NCBI GenBank assembly: GCA_944390505.1
Contig: CALXQF010000001.1
Location: 1-33,809 of the forward strand
Reading direction: 5' to 3'
DNA from: an uncultured Clostridia bacterium
GTDB lineage: Bacteria; Bacillota; Clostridia; TANB77; CAG-508
DNA: 33,809 nt
The notes below the pieces were generated by a model. It had not been told where the DNA came from, searched no databases, and saw only the letters and a program-made list of their open reading frames with translations. The position numbers and the translations under genes were made by a program. Below are positions 1 to 7,357 of the stretch, piece by piece. Numbering within the stretch: position 1 is the first letter of the stretch; every line of letters starts with the position of its first letter.

Positions 1-535
1 TAATTACATAGCAAGGCTTTGCATCACCAGAAACATATTTTAAGTCATCTAGTTTATATTTATTAATAATTTCGCCCATTGCTTCATAACCAAACTCATT
101 TTTATACATATATAAAATTATATCAAACTTATCTTGTGCCGTTAATAGTGATGGAATATCAAAAGGAATTGCTTTTGATACATTCGTTTCATTTACTCCA
201 TATTCACGATATAGTAAGTCATAGATTAATTCTTTGACATACTTTTTATCATTAACGTCACCATATGTACACCCTTTTAATGCTTTCTTCAATTCATATT
301 TCTTTTGCTTTCTTCTTTTTAATTCTTCCTCTGAAAGTCCAATATCATATAAATTGATTTTGGTAATTTCATCTAGTCTTTTCTTTACAAATGCTGTCAT
401 CATTTCTAATGTATAGGTTTTATCATCTACTTCTACTGTTTCTTCTACTTGTTCACTTTGCCTTTTCTTAATAAAACGAAAAATAAGAAAAACAGCTACT
501 AAAAGTACCACTATGATTAAAAGTAAATTAAGCAT
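1..535 (-). CDS. CpaF/TadA-like secretion ATPase, N-terminal part (runs off the left edge)
   Basis: The first 178 codons are open from an ATG at 535 to the window edge with no stop. A good ribosome binding site (AGAAAGGAGT) precedes the ATG. The protein starts with one membrane segment (about residues 2-18, LNLLLIIVVLLVAVFLIF) and a basic stretch, then a soluble helical region ending in a GDAKPCYVI-like segment. This layout resembles the N-terminal region of clostridial CpaF/TadA-type ATPases, which drive assembly of Tad/Flp pili or related type II/IV secretion systems. The nucleotide-binding domain is outside the window, so the call rests on this N-terminus and on context: a CpaB-like gene and two TadZ-like genes lie directly upstream in the same direction. 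TadB/TadC-like membrane proteins would be expected further left. Confidence 0.6.
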   Translation of the reverse strand, partial: MLNLLLIIVVLLVAVFLIFRFIKKRQSEQVEETVEVDDKTYTLEMMTAFVKKRLDEITKINLYDIGLSEEELKRRKQKKYELKKALKGCTYGDVNDKKYVKELIYDLLYREYGVNETNVSKAIPFDIPSLLTAQDKFDIILYMYKNEFGYEAMGEIINKYKLDDLKYVSGDAKPCYVI

Positions 536-557
536 TTTTATACTCCTTTCTCTAGGA

Positions 558-1403
558 CTATATTTTCATTTGTAGTTCTTGTAATTTAAAAATAATATTA
601 TTATCAATTGCATTGATTTCTTTCACAAAGTTACTATTTCTATCGGTCTCGTCTGTAATATTTCTGACCTTTAAAAGAAAATCAATTACTGTTCCTTCTG
701 AACACGCTTCGAAAAATAAAGTATTATATGGCACAACAGATAACATCTTTTTTTCTTTTAAATATCTTGTTACATTTTTGTTATTATATTTCGAAAATTT
801 ATCATATCTGCCAATTGCTAACATCACATTTTTTCTTTTATAAAAATCATTTGTTTCGCGTAATTGCATAAAATCATCAATTGTTTTTAGTCTTTGTGTT
901 AAATTCATCATTACAATATCTGACATTTGTAAGATGTCTGCTACTTGTTTAGAAGGCATTTTTTTGCATAAATCTACAAAAATTAGGTCATAATATCTAT
1001 TAGCTATTTGTAAAATATCTGGATAATAGTTAGAAATTTCTACATATTCTTGATAAGATTTTGTAACTGGTGACAATAATATGTCTAATCTATCTCTTAA
1101 TACGGTTCTGGAATAATTTTTTACAATCTCATTACTTGTTTTGTTACTGTTTAATACTTTTATTAACCCTTCTATTCCAGAATCTAATCCTACACTTTTC
1201 TTTCTTTCATTTGAGAGAGCTCCAGCTGGTCTTGTTTTGTTATGTTCCCAAAAACAATCCTCTAAACTCAAGTCATTAAAGTTAGTAGAAACTACTAAAA
1301 TCTTGTAGTTATGTTCAATTCCCATGAATGCTGCTACTGCTACTAATGATAAAGTTTGTCCTGTTTCTTTTGTCTCATTGCTACAAAATGTAATAATAGC
1401 CAT
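558..1403 (-). CDS. ParA/MinD-family (TadZ/CpaE-like) P-loop protein with degenerate Walker A
   Basis: This is a 281-residue soluble protein with a ParA/MinD-like fold pattern: a first strand (AIITFCS), a loop at residues 7-17 that replaces the usual KGGxGKT by SNETKETGQT, and a Walker B-like strand YDLIFVDLC. In Tad systems TadZ/CpaE-like ATPases localise the secretion machine at the cell pole or membrane. It ends 22 bases before the CpaF-like gene and starts 3 bases after the second P-loop gene, so it is clearly in the same operon. The loop keeps a Gly and a Thr, but the GKT lysine is Gln, so ATP hydrolysis may be weak or lost. Function is inferred from fold and neighbours. Confidence 0.6.
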   Translation of the reverse strand: MAIITFCSNETKETGQTLSLVAVAAFMGIEHNYKILVVSTNFNDLSLEDCFWEHNKTRPAGALSNERKKSVGLDSGIEGLIKVLNSNKTSNEIVKNYSRTVLRDRLDILLSPVTKSYQEYVEISNYYPDILQIANRYYDLIFVDLCKKMPSKQVADILQMSDIVMMNLTQRLKTIDDFMQLRETNDFYKRKNVMLAIGRYDKFSKYNNKNVTRYLKEKKMLSVVPYNTLFFEACSEGTVIDFLLKVRNITDETDRNSNFVKEINAIDNNIIFKLQELQMKI

Positions 1404-1406
1404 TGT

Positions 1407-2108
1407 TTATACTCCTTTTTCTAATTGTTTGAATACTTTTCGTAAGTTAGCTTCCTCTTTTGGGTCTGCTAATAATTCTTCCGCAACATATAGTAAGCTT
1501 TCTTTATATAACTCTGTCAACTTTCTTAGTTTTACCTTTGCTACTCTTTGATTTTCCATAATAGTAGTTTGGTCTCCCTGTTCAAATGGAAAATATATTT
1601 TTTCTTCATCCCATATTACTTTGCACCCCAAAGAAACATAATCTAAGTATTCATCTTCTTCTTGTGTAATATCTTTAGAAAACAAAATTTTTTTTAAAGG
1701 CATTGGCTCTTTAATGCCAGAAAGAATTTCTAGACCTCTTTTAATGGAATAGACATCAAATCCTGTTACAAAATAGTTTCTGGTATCTGTTTTGACATTA
1801 AAGCTTTCTAAAGTTTCTGGAGCATCAATATCTAAAAACATATAATCATAATCAAAAGCAGCATTTTGTGGCATTCCTAAATAATCTTTAATTGATGTAT
1901 AATTATAAAAACCAACTGCTATATCAATCCCTTCAAATTCCGTTACATATGATTTTTCAGGAGAAATGGAAGGTACAATATATTTTGCTTTTTGTAGTGT
2001 TGTTGAATCTATCATGAGAACTTTCTTATCCATACCCACTAGAATTCTAGCAATGTATATCATTAAATCTGTTTTGTCATAAGCTCCTATAAATCCTACT
2101 GTTTTCAT
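1407..2108 (-). CDS. Second ParA/TadZ-like P-loop protein, degenerate
   Basis: This is a 233-residue soluble protein. It begins with a Rossmann/P-loop-like strand and loop (KTVGFIGAYDKTDLM) in which the Walker A glycines are missing, and it has a Walker B-like strand YDYMFLDIDAPE followed by a switch-like region. It resembles the receiver-like or inactive ParA partners found beside CpaE/TadZ. It lies directly upstream of the first P-loop gene (3-base gap) and 68 bases downstream of the CpaB-like gene. The tandem arrangement suggests the two proteins may work as a pair. I cannot assign a more precise role. Confidence 0.5.
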   Translation of the reverse strand: MKTVGFIGAYDKTDLMIYIARILVGMDKKVLMIDSTTLQKAKYIVPSISPEKSYVTEFEGIDIAVGFYNYTSIKDYLGMPQNAAFDYDYMFLDIDAPETLESFNVKTDTRNYFVTGFDVYSIKRGLEILSGIKEPMPLKKILFSKDITQEEDEYLDYVSLGCKVIWDEEKIYFPFEQGDQTTIMENQRVAKVKLRKLTELYKESLLYVAEELLADPKEEANLRKVFKQLEKGV

Positions 2109-2176
2109 ATGTACCTTCCCTTCTCTATTATTTATCTCTATTTTAATATTGTATTTTCTTTTTAGACGAGTTAATT

Positions 2177-3133
2177 CTAATAACTTCCGCCTAAAGACTC
2201 TAAATAGGTTTGTCTTTCTTCTTGTGTTTTTTGAAGTTCTTCTTCTACATTGTCTATTACATTATCTGTTGCATCTTCTGCATTTTGATTTAATGCATTA
2301 TTAACTGGGTTTCTTACTGCTGTTTTATTGTTTGCATCATTATTTCTCTGGAAAATCGCCTGTTTTGCTTCATCTACACAGTTTGGATCTCTATTGATTA
2401 AATTAATAATTTCATCTGATGGTAAATAAGTAACTGTTGCTGCCTCTTGGAATCCAGGTTCTACATATTCTGACACATATAGTAAAGATCCTTGTATTTT
2501 ATAGGATTCTACAATAGCACAACTTAATGTTAATATTTGTGTTTCATCTAAGTTAAACCACATACTGTTTAAAGAATCTACTCCATTGATTGCAGGGATC
2601 TCGACTTGTTCATGTGATACTACAATTAAATCTTGTCCATCAGGTAATCTTAAACGAATATCAACATAAGATCCAGATTCTAGTTGTGTTTGAGGAATAA
2701 TCATGTTATATTCTACTTTTCTAATATCTGCAGTCATTTCTCCTTCTTCCATAATCATATCAGATGTAATAATTGTTCCTTTTTTTAAATCTATTTTAGA
2801 AACAATATTAACTTTTCTAACTAAATTTCCATTTTCATCAAATATATTGCTTTGTTCATCTAACATAACTGGTGTTAATGCATTTGATGGAATAGTTGTG
2901 CCATCTACCATTTGCGATTGTAGCAAATCTGCTGTTACTGTATCTCCTGAACTAATATCTTGTGCTAAAACATAAACTTGTTTTCTATTTGCTTCTGCCT
3001 CTTTTTGCTCATTTGTTACCCTTGTTAACTGTACTACTAAAAAAGCAATAATTGCTCCTGTAATTAGTAATGTAATAAACATTCCTAAAAGAAATGAATT
3101 TTGTGCTTTTCTTTGCATCGGATTCTTTAGCAT
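2177..3133 (-). CDS. CpaB/RcpC-like SAF-domain protein of a Tad/Flp system
   Basis: The 318-residue protein has a short basic N-terminus, one membrane helix at about residues 13-35, then a SAF-type domain (QVYVLAQDISSGDTVTADLL and following) and a larger extracytoplasmic region. CpaB/RcpC proteins sit at the cell surface in Tad pilus systems and are thought to support the secretion channel or bind peptidoglycan. The C-terminal 60 residues are Asn/Gln/Glu-rich and probably disordered. The start has a strong ribosome binding site (AAGGAGGAATCAACA). It is the first gene of the operon seen here, with a promoter at 3179-3207 and iterons further upstream. Confidence 0.7.
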   Translation of the reverse strand: MLKNPMQRKAQNSFLLGMFITLLITGAIIAFLVVQLTRVTNEQKEAEANRKQVYVLAQDISSGDTVTADLLQSQMVDGTTIPSNALTPVMLDEQSNIFDENGNLVRKVNIVSKIDLKKGTIITSDMIMEEGEMTADIRKVEYNMIIPQTQLESGSYVDIRLRLPDGQDLIVVSHEQVEIPAINGVDSLNSMWFNLDETQILTLSCAIVESYKIQGSLLYVSEYVEPGFQEAATVTYLPSDEIINLINRDPNCVDEAKQAIFQRNNDANNKTAVRNPVNNALNQNAEDATDNVIDNVEEELQKTQEERQTYLESLGGSY

Positions 3134-3178
3134 TGTTGATTCCTCCTTATAATTTTACAAAATATCATCATTTAATTA

Positions 3179-3207
3179 ATTGTACAACATTTTTCTATTA
3201 AAAACAA
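3179..3207 (-). promoter_or_regulatory. Predicted sigma-A promoter of the Tad-like operon
   Basis: On the minus strand a TTGTTT hexamer (3202-3207) lies 17 bases from TACAAT (3179-3184), about 46 bases before the start codon of the CpaB-like gene. The -35 element is weak, which fits activator control from the iterons just upstream. Confidence 0.45.
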
Positions 3208-3221
3208 CAAGATTATTTCTT

Positions 3222-3263
3222 TGTAATATAAATTTAATGTATTTGTAATATATCTGTAATATA
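3222..3263 (-). repeat. Three phased direct repeats TATATTACA upstream of the Tad-like promoter
   Basis: Three identical 9-mers (TGTAATATA on plus, TATATTACA on minus) start at 3222, 3244 and 3255. The spacings of 22 and 11 bp are two and one turns of the helix, so all copies face the same side of the DNA. They lie just upstream of the predicted -35 hexamer, where an activator would bind. Confidence 0.5.
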
Positions 3264-3274
3264 TTGTGATTAGC

Positions 3275-3300
3275 ATAAAAAATGACTCCGTAAGGAGTCA
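3275..3300 (-). terminator. Rho-independent terminator after the DUF2651-like gene
   Basis: On the minus strand TGACTCC-TTAC-GGAGTCA (3283-3300) forms a 7-bp stem and is followed by six T. It begins 14 bases after the stop codon of the gene ending at 3314, and separates it from the downstream Tad-like operon. Confidence 0.85.
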
Positions 3301-3313
3301 AAGTAAGTAGAGA

Positions 3314-3745
3314 TTATCTTCTTCTACAACACCAATTGCAATTACAGTTGCTATTTTCATTGCCATTGTTATTGTTTCTACCTGTACCATTTGAACTTGC
3401 TAACAAGTTAGCCTCATTTGCCAAATTAATACTCGTACAAGGGCTTGTATTGTTGATTGTGATTGGTCTATCTTGCATATTTCTGATTGTTGAATGATTG
3501 TGATTACAAAATTCATCAATTAATCTGCAAATCAATTTTGTTAAAACAGCTGTTATATAAGCTAGAATAGTATATAAAATAGCAAACACTAAAAAACTAG
3601 CATCAAATACAGCAAAAGTTACAATTAAGAAAATAGCAAAAAATGTACCAGCTACTAATAATGGACATTTCAAAACTTTTTGTAACACAATTGCTAGTAT
3701 AATAGTAGCAATTGGAAGAGCAAAAAATATTAATAATGTATTCAT
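3314..3745 (-). CDS. DUF2651-like small membrane protein with Asn/Cys-rich tail
   Basis: I chose the ATG at 3745 because it has a strong ribosome binding site (AAAGGAGAACGAT); the longer frame reaching 3790 has none. The resulting 143-residue protein has two or three membrane helices (NTLLIFFALPIATIILAIV, then LLVAGTFFAIFLIVTFAVF and the following hydrophobic stretch). This pattern recalls the DUF2651 (YbeC-like) family of Bacillus and relatives, of unknown function. The soluble C-terminus (last 40 residues) is rich in Asn and ends in a cluster CNCNWCCRRR, which could bind metal or be disulfide-linked. The gene is probably monocistronic, with terminators on both sides. Confidence 0.55.
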   Translation of the reverse strand: MNTLLIFFALPIATIILAIVLQKVLKCPLLVAGTFFAIFLIVTFAVFDASFLVFAILYTILAYITAVLTKLICRLIDEFCNHNHSTIRNMQDRPITINNTSPCTSINLANEANLLASSNGTGRNNNNGNENSNCNCNWCCRRR

Positions 3746-3850
3746 ATCGTTCTCCTTTTCTTTACATGTCATTGTTATGTTTTTGTACATTTTCTATATA
3801 CAACTTTCACACGTAATTTCTTTATCTGTTATATTTTATGTTTTCCAGCA

Positions 3851-3890
3851 AAAAATGTTACATTAGCTTTTTTGCCATTGTAACATTTTT
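3851..3890 (-). terminator. Terminator downstream of truA
   Basis: A perfect 12-bp inverted repeat (AAAAATGTTACA at 3851-3862, TGTAACATTTTT at 3879-3890) with a 16-base loop lies 89 bases after the truA stop. On the minus strand the second arm ends in a run of six T. Confidence 0.65.
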
Positions 3891-3978
3891 ATTTCATATC
3901 AGTTAATCATCCATTATATTACAAAATGAAGGAAAATATTACGCTCTTTCTATTATTTTTGTTGTCAAGATACGTATT

Positions 3979-4716
3979 TTATTCAAAATCTACATTCATT
4001 AGATATAATCCATGTGCTGGCAACGTCTTTCCTGCTCTTTGTCTAACTTTTGCTTTTAATATTAATTCTATTTCTTTTGGTGGAATTTCTCCCATTCCAA
4101 CTTCTAGCAATGTACCACTTATAATTCTTACCATATTATATAAAAAGCCATTTCCTGTTATTTGAATAACTACTCTTTCTTGCTCCTTCATAATGTCAAT
4201 ATTATAAATTGTTCTAACACTACTTTTACTACTAGTACCACTCGACTTAAAACTACTAAAATCATGTTCTCCTACTAGATATTTTGCTCCTTGTTTCATT
4301 GCCTCAACATCTAGTGGCTGTGATACATGATATGTTAGATTTCGGTAAATAGCTGAACCATATTGAGAATTATCAATAATATAGGCATATGTTTTTTTGT
4401 GGCAATGGTAACGACTATGAAAGTTTTCCTCTACTTCTTCTGCTTTTTGAATACGAATAGACTTTTTTAATTGTGAATTAATCGCAATTGGAATTTTCTC
4501 TATTGGAAAATCAGATTCTATTTTAAAATTGGCAACTTGTCCAAAAGCATGTACACCAGCATCGGTTCTTCCAGATCCTATTAATTCTACTTTTTCTCCA
4601 ATTACTGTTTGTATTGCTTGTTCAATTTCTCCCTGTATATTTAGTCGATTAGGTTGTTTTTGCCAACCATGATATTCTCTTCCATCATATTCAATTGTTA
4701 ACTTAATATTTCTCAT
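3979..4716 (-). CDS. truA: tRNA pseudouridine(38-40) synthase TruA
   Basis: TruA converts U38, U39 and U40 in tRNA anticodon arms to pseudouridine. The 245-residue protein has the usual family length and begins MRNIKLTIEYDG. The catalytic motif GSGRTDAGVHAFGQV is present, with the active Asp at about residue 52, and the FLYNMVRII motif lies in the C-terminal half. The start at 4716 is preferred over the frame opening at 4800, because it matches the family N-terminus and has AAGGATG eight bases upstream. It lies downstream of cdaA, separated by a strong inverted repeat, so it may be transcribed separately or by read-through. Confidence 0.95.
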   Translation of the reverse strand: MRNIKLTIEYDGREYHGWQKQPNRLNIQGEIEQAIQTVIGEKVELIGSGRTDAGVHAFGQVANFKIESDFPIEKIPIAINSQLKKSIRIQKAEEVEENFHSRYHCHKKTYAYIIDNSQYGSAIYRNLTYHVSQPLDVEAMKQGAKYLVGEHDFSSFKSSGTSSKSSVRTIYNIDIMKEQERVVIQITGNGFLYNMVRIISGTLLEVGMGEIPPKEIELILKAKVRQRAGKTLPAHGLYLMNVDFE

Positions 4717-4742
4717 GTCTGATTCATCCTTCCATGGTATAA

Positions 4743-4785
4743 TATAAAAATATAGTAAGTCTATTAGAATTACTATATTTTTATA
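4743..4785. repeat. Perfect 16-bp inverted repeat between cdaA and truA
   Basis: TATAAAAATATAGTAA (4743-4758) is repeated in inverse at 4770-4785 with an 11-base loop. It lies 27 bases upstream of the truA start and 109 bases after the cdaA stop. It is AT-only apart from one G-C pair, so it could be a weak terminator or attenuator, or a protein-binding palindrome. Confidence 0.5.
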
Positions 4786-4894
4786 TGCATTAAAGTTCAA
4801 TTTATAATTGACTAAAATTTGATTGATTCGTGTTTTTCGCTATCATTTTATTAGAGTTTGATTTATTTTGTTTTATTCATGATTGAAAATTTTT

Positions 4895-5821
4895 TTAATT
4901 GCCTGTGTCTTTTTCATTTTTCGTAATTTGTTTGTTACTCTTTAACTTGTTTAACAATTTTACTTTTTGCGTTTTCTCTTCTCCAAATCTTTTTAAAACA
5001 ACATGTTTTATTAGAATATTTTTTAGTGCTTCTTCTTTCACATCTACAATTAGCGTTCCATCTTTTGCAACTGAAATTTTACCTGTTTCTTCAGAAATAA
5101 TAATAGCAATTGCATCAGATTCTTTAGAAATACCAATCCCTGCACGATGTCTTGTTCCAATTTCTTTTGCTAAATCTTTATCATCTGCTAATGGTAAAAT
5201 GCAAGCTGCTGCTGCTATTTTATTATTGGAGATGATAACAGCACCATCATGTAATGGTGAATTTGGAGTAAATAAATTTACAATCAGTTGAGGTGAAACC
5301 TCTGCTCCTATTTTTACACCATTATCAATGATATCATTAATTTGAATATCTCTTTCTAATACAATTAACCCACCTGTTTTCGTTTTTGCTAATTCTGTTG
5401 CTGCTATTACAACTTTATAAATATCTTCCTTGGTTTTAGTTGCTAAATCCTTGTCAATTCCAAAATACTTTGTAAACTTATTAGTTCCTAGTTGTTCCAA
5501 CATTCTACGCAATTCTGGTTGAAAAATAACAATTAATGCAATGACTCCATATGGCATAAAAAATGTTAAAATAAAGTTGAGTATTTTTAGTTGCAATATT
5601 TCACTAATTCCTGTAATAATTAGAATTAGTAAAATTCCTTTTAATAATTGCCATACTCTAGAATTTCGTGCAGATACAATAAATTTATATAAAATGTAAA
5701 TAACAATAACTAAATCTAAAATTAAAGTGATTAGTTTTAGTGGATTTTCAGAAAGATCTGCCATATAACTCATAAAGGATTGCCAGATTCCATAAACACT
5801 TAATCTAAGACTTTCAAACAT
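4895..5821 (-). CDS. cdaA: Membrane diadenylate cyclase CdaA (DacA)
   Basis: CdaA makes cyclic di-AMP from two ATP at the membrane. The 308-residue protein has three N-terminal membrane helices (about residues 33-50, 60-77 and 82-100) and a DAC domain with the catalytic DGA at 192-194 and the ATP-binding RHR at 224-226. It has a Lys-rich C-terminal extension of about 30 residues and is somewhat longer than the usual 270-280. The start has AAGAGGTAATAT before the ATG. In most Bacillota cdaA is followed by cdaR (YbbR) and glmM. Here the downstream gene is truA, and the upstream gene is a 49-residue membrane peptide, so the usual partner is missing from this locus. Confidence 0.93.
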   Translation of the reverse strand: MFESLRLSVYGIWQSFMSYMADLSENPLKLITLILDLVIVIYILYKFIVSARNSRVWQLLKGILLILIITGISEILQLKILNFILTFFMPYGVIALIVIFQPELRRMLEQLGTNKFTKYFGIDKDLATKTKEDIYKVVIAATELAKTKTGGLIVLERDIQINDIIDNGVKIGAEVSPQLIVNLFTPNSPLHDGAVIISNNKIAAAACILPLADDKDLAKEIGTRHRAGIGISKESDAIAIIISEETGKISVAKDGTLIVDVKEEALKNILIKHVVLKRFGEEKTQKVKLLNKLKSNKQITKNEKDTGN

Positions 5822-5862
5822 ATATTACCTCTTTTGTTCCTATTTTTTAGCATTATTTAGAG

Positions 5863-6012
5863 TTATGCTGCTATTAAATAATAGATGAGAGTAGTTGCAA
5901 CAGATAGTATCATTAAAAGTGCTAAAACCACCGCCATTACTCTAGTAGCAATTTTTCCCAAATCTCTTTTGTTTTCTTTTTTATTTTTTGTACCTTTGAT
6001 GTTTTTTGACAT
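5863..6012 (-). CDS. 49-residue single-pass membrane peptide upstream of cdaA
   Basis: A short open frame from an ATG at 6012 to a TAA at 5863 encodes a very basic N-terminus (SKNIKGTKNKKENKRD) and one membrane helix at about residues 24-47, ending at YYLIAA. It has one of the best ribosome binding sites in the window (AGGAGGGATAAAA before the ATG), which supports it as real. It ends 41 bases before cdaA and is co-directional, so it is probably co-transcribed. I recognise no family. A small membrane partner of CdaA is one possible role, by context only. Confidence 0.65.
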   Translation of the reverse strand: MSKNIKGTKNKKENKRDLGKIATRVMAVVLALLMILSVATTLIYYLIAA

Positions 6013-6088
6013 TTTTATCCCTCCTGTTTCATTATCACATAAATTATTTATAACATAATTTCAATTTTTTTTCAATGCCTTTTTTTGG

Positions 6089-7243
6089 TTATCCAAATAA
6101 TCCTTTTTTCTTTACAGGAGGTTGTTCATTCATTGTTTTAGCAAGTTGCATTAATAAATTTCTTTGCTCAGATGTTAATTTTTTTGGAACTTGTACTTGC
6201 ACAGTAAACACAAAATCTCCTTGACCACTTCCACTTAAGCTTTTAAAACCTTTATTACGTATTACAAATTTTGTTCCTGTTTGTGTTGCATCTGGTATAC
6301 GATAAGTTTCCTCTGTTCCATCTACCATTGGTATACGAAGGTCTGCTCCTAAAGTTGCTTGTGTAAAAGTAATTGGAATATCACAAAGTACATTATTTCC
6401 TTTTCTACTATATATACTATGTCTTTTTACATGTACAGTAATATATAAGTCACCTTTAGATCCACCATTTTCGCCTGGTTCTCCTTCTTCTCTTAATACA
6501 ATGGTTTGATTATCATCTACACCAGCAGGCACTTTTACAGTTAATCTTACTTGATTGCGAACAGTACCTTTTCCTTTACAGGTTTCGCAAGGTTCTTTAA
6601 TTACTTTTCCTGTTCCTCTACAATTAGTACAAGTTCTCATTGTTTGCATTTGGCCTAGAATCGTGGTTTGCACTTGTTTAATTTGTCCTGTACCATGGCA
6701 AACACTACAGGTTTCTGGATGAGTACCTAGCTTACTGCCTTCTCCATGACAAGTTTGACAGGTTTCACGACGGTTAAGAGTTACATACCTTTCTGTTCCT
6801 AAAAAAGATTCTTCAAAACTGATTTCCAAATCATATCTTAAATCATTACCTTTTTTTGGACCATTTTGTCTGCTTCTGGAAGAACCTCCAAAACCTCCCC
6901 CAAAAAAGGAGGAAAAGATGTCTCCTAAGTCTCCAAAATCACTAAATCCATCAAAGCCTGTTGAATAGGTATAGGTTCCATTTCCAAAAGGTCCACCTGC
7001 TCCTCCAAAACCTTGAGGGCCATCTGCACCAAATTGATCATACATCTTTCTTTTTTGAGAATCGGACAAAGTTTCATATGCTTCATTTACTTCTTTAAAT
7101 TTTGCTTCTGCTTCTGCTTTATTATCTGGATTGGCATCTGGATGATATTTTTTAGCAAGTTTTCTATAAGCTTTTTTTATTTCTTCATCAGTTGCATTTT
7201 TATCCACTCCTAGAACTTCGTAATAATCTCTTTTACTTGCCAT
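6089..7243 (-). CDS. dnaJ: Chaperone DnaJ (Hsp40)
   Basis: This is the co-chaperone that delivers clients to DnaK and stimulates its ATPase. The start at 7243 (MASKRDYYEVLG) has a strong GGGAGGAAAAATA site; the open frame continues upstream to 7291 only through repeat sequence. The 384-residue protein is a type I DnaJ: J domain with HPD at 34-36, a Gly/Phe-rich region at about 75-120, four CxxCxGxG zinc motifs (CQTCHGEG, CSVCHGTG, CTNCRGTG, CETCKGKG) and the C-terminal substrate-binding domains. It is the last gene of the hrcA-grpE-dnaK-dnaJ operon. A REP-like hairpin element lies in the gap to dnaK and could lower dnaJ expression. Confidence 0.97.
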   Translation of the reverse strand: MASKRDYYEVLGVDKNATDEEIKKAYRKLAKKYHPDANPDNKAEAEAKFKEVNEAYETLSDSQKRKMYDQFGADGPQGFGGAGGPFGNGTYTYSTGFDGFSDFGDLGDIFSSFFGGGFGGSSRSRQNGPKKGNDLRYDLEISFEESFLGTERYVTLNRRETCQTCHGEGSKLGTHPETCSVCHGTGQIKQVQTTILGQMQTMRTCTNCRGTGKVIKEPCETCKGKGTVRNQVRLTVKVPAGVDDNQTIVLREEGEPGENGGSKGDLYITVHVKRHSIYSRKGNNVLCDIPITFTQATLGADLRIPMVDGTEETYRIPDATQTGTKFVIRNKGFKSLSGSGQGDFVFTVQVQVPKKLTSEQRNLLMQLAKTMNEQPPVKKKGLFG

Positions 7244-7270
7244 TATTTTTCCTCCCAAAGTTTTCTTTAT

Positions 7271-7339
7271 TTTGTCAGTCGAGGGACGCATCTTAAAACT
7301 GACAAAATGTCAGTTACAAGAAACGTCCCCAAACTGACA
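7271..7339. repeat. REP-like palindromic repeat, copy A (dnaK-dnaJ gap)
   Basis: A 69-base element has outer TGTCAGT and ACTGACA ends, a central palindrome ACTGACAAAATGTCAGT (7298-7314) and GGGACG / CGTCCC blocks. It is the most diverged of three copies in the window; the others are at 15853-15920 and 32270-32336. It fills most of the dnaK-dnaJ gap. Confidence 0.75.
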
Positions 7340-7357
7340 GAACCAACAAAGTTCCTA

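Noticed and set aside
4899..5291. 130-codon plus-strand frame opposite cdaA
   Set aside because: It is a shadow of the conserved DAC domain of cdaA, with no ribosome binding site.
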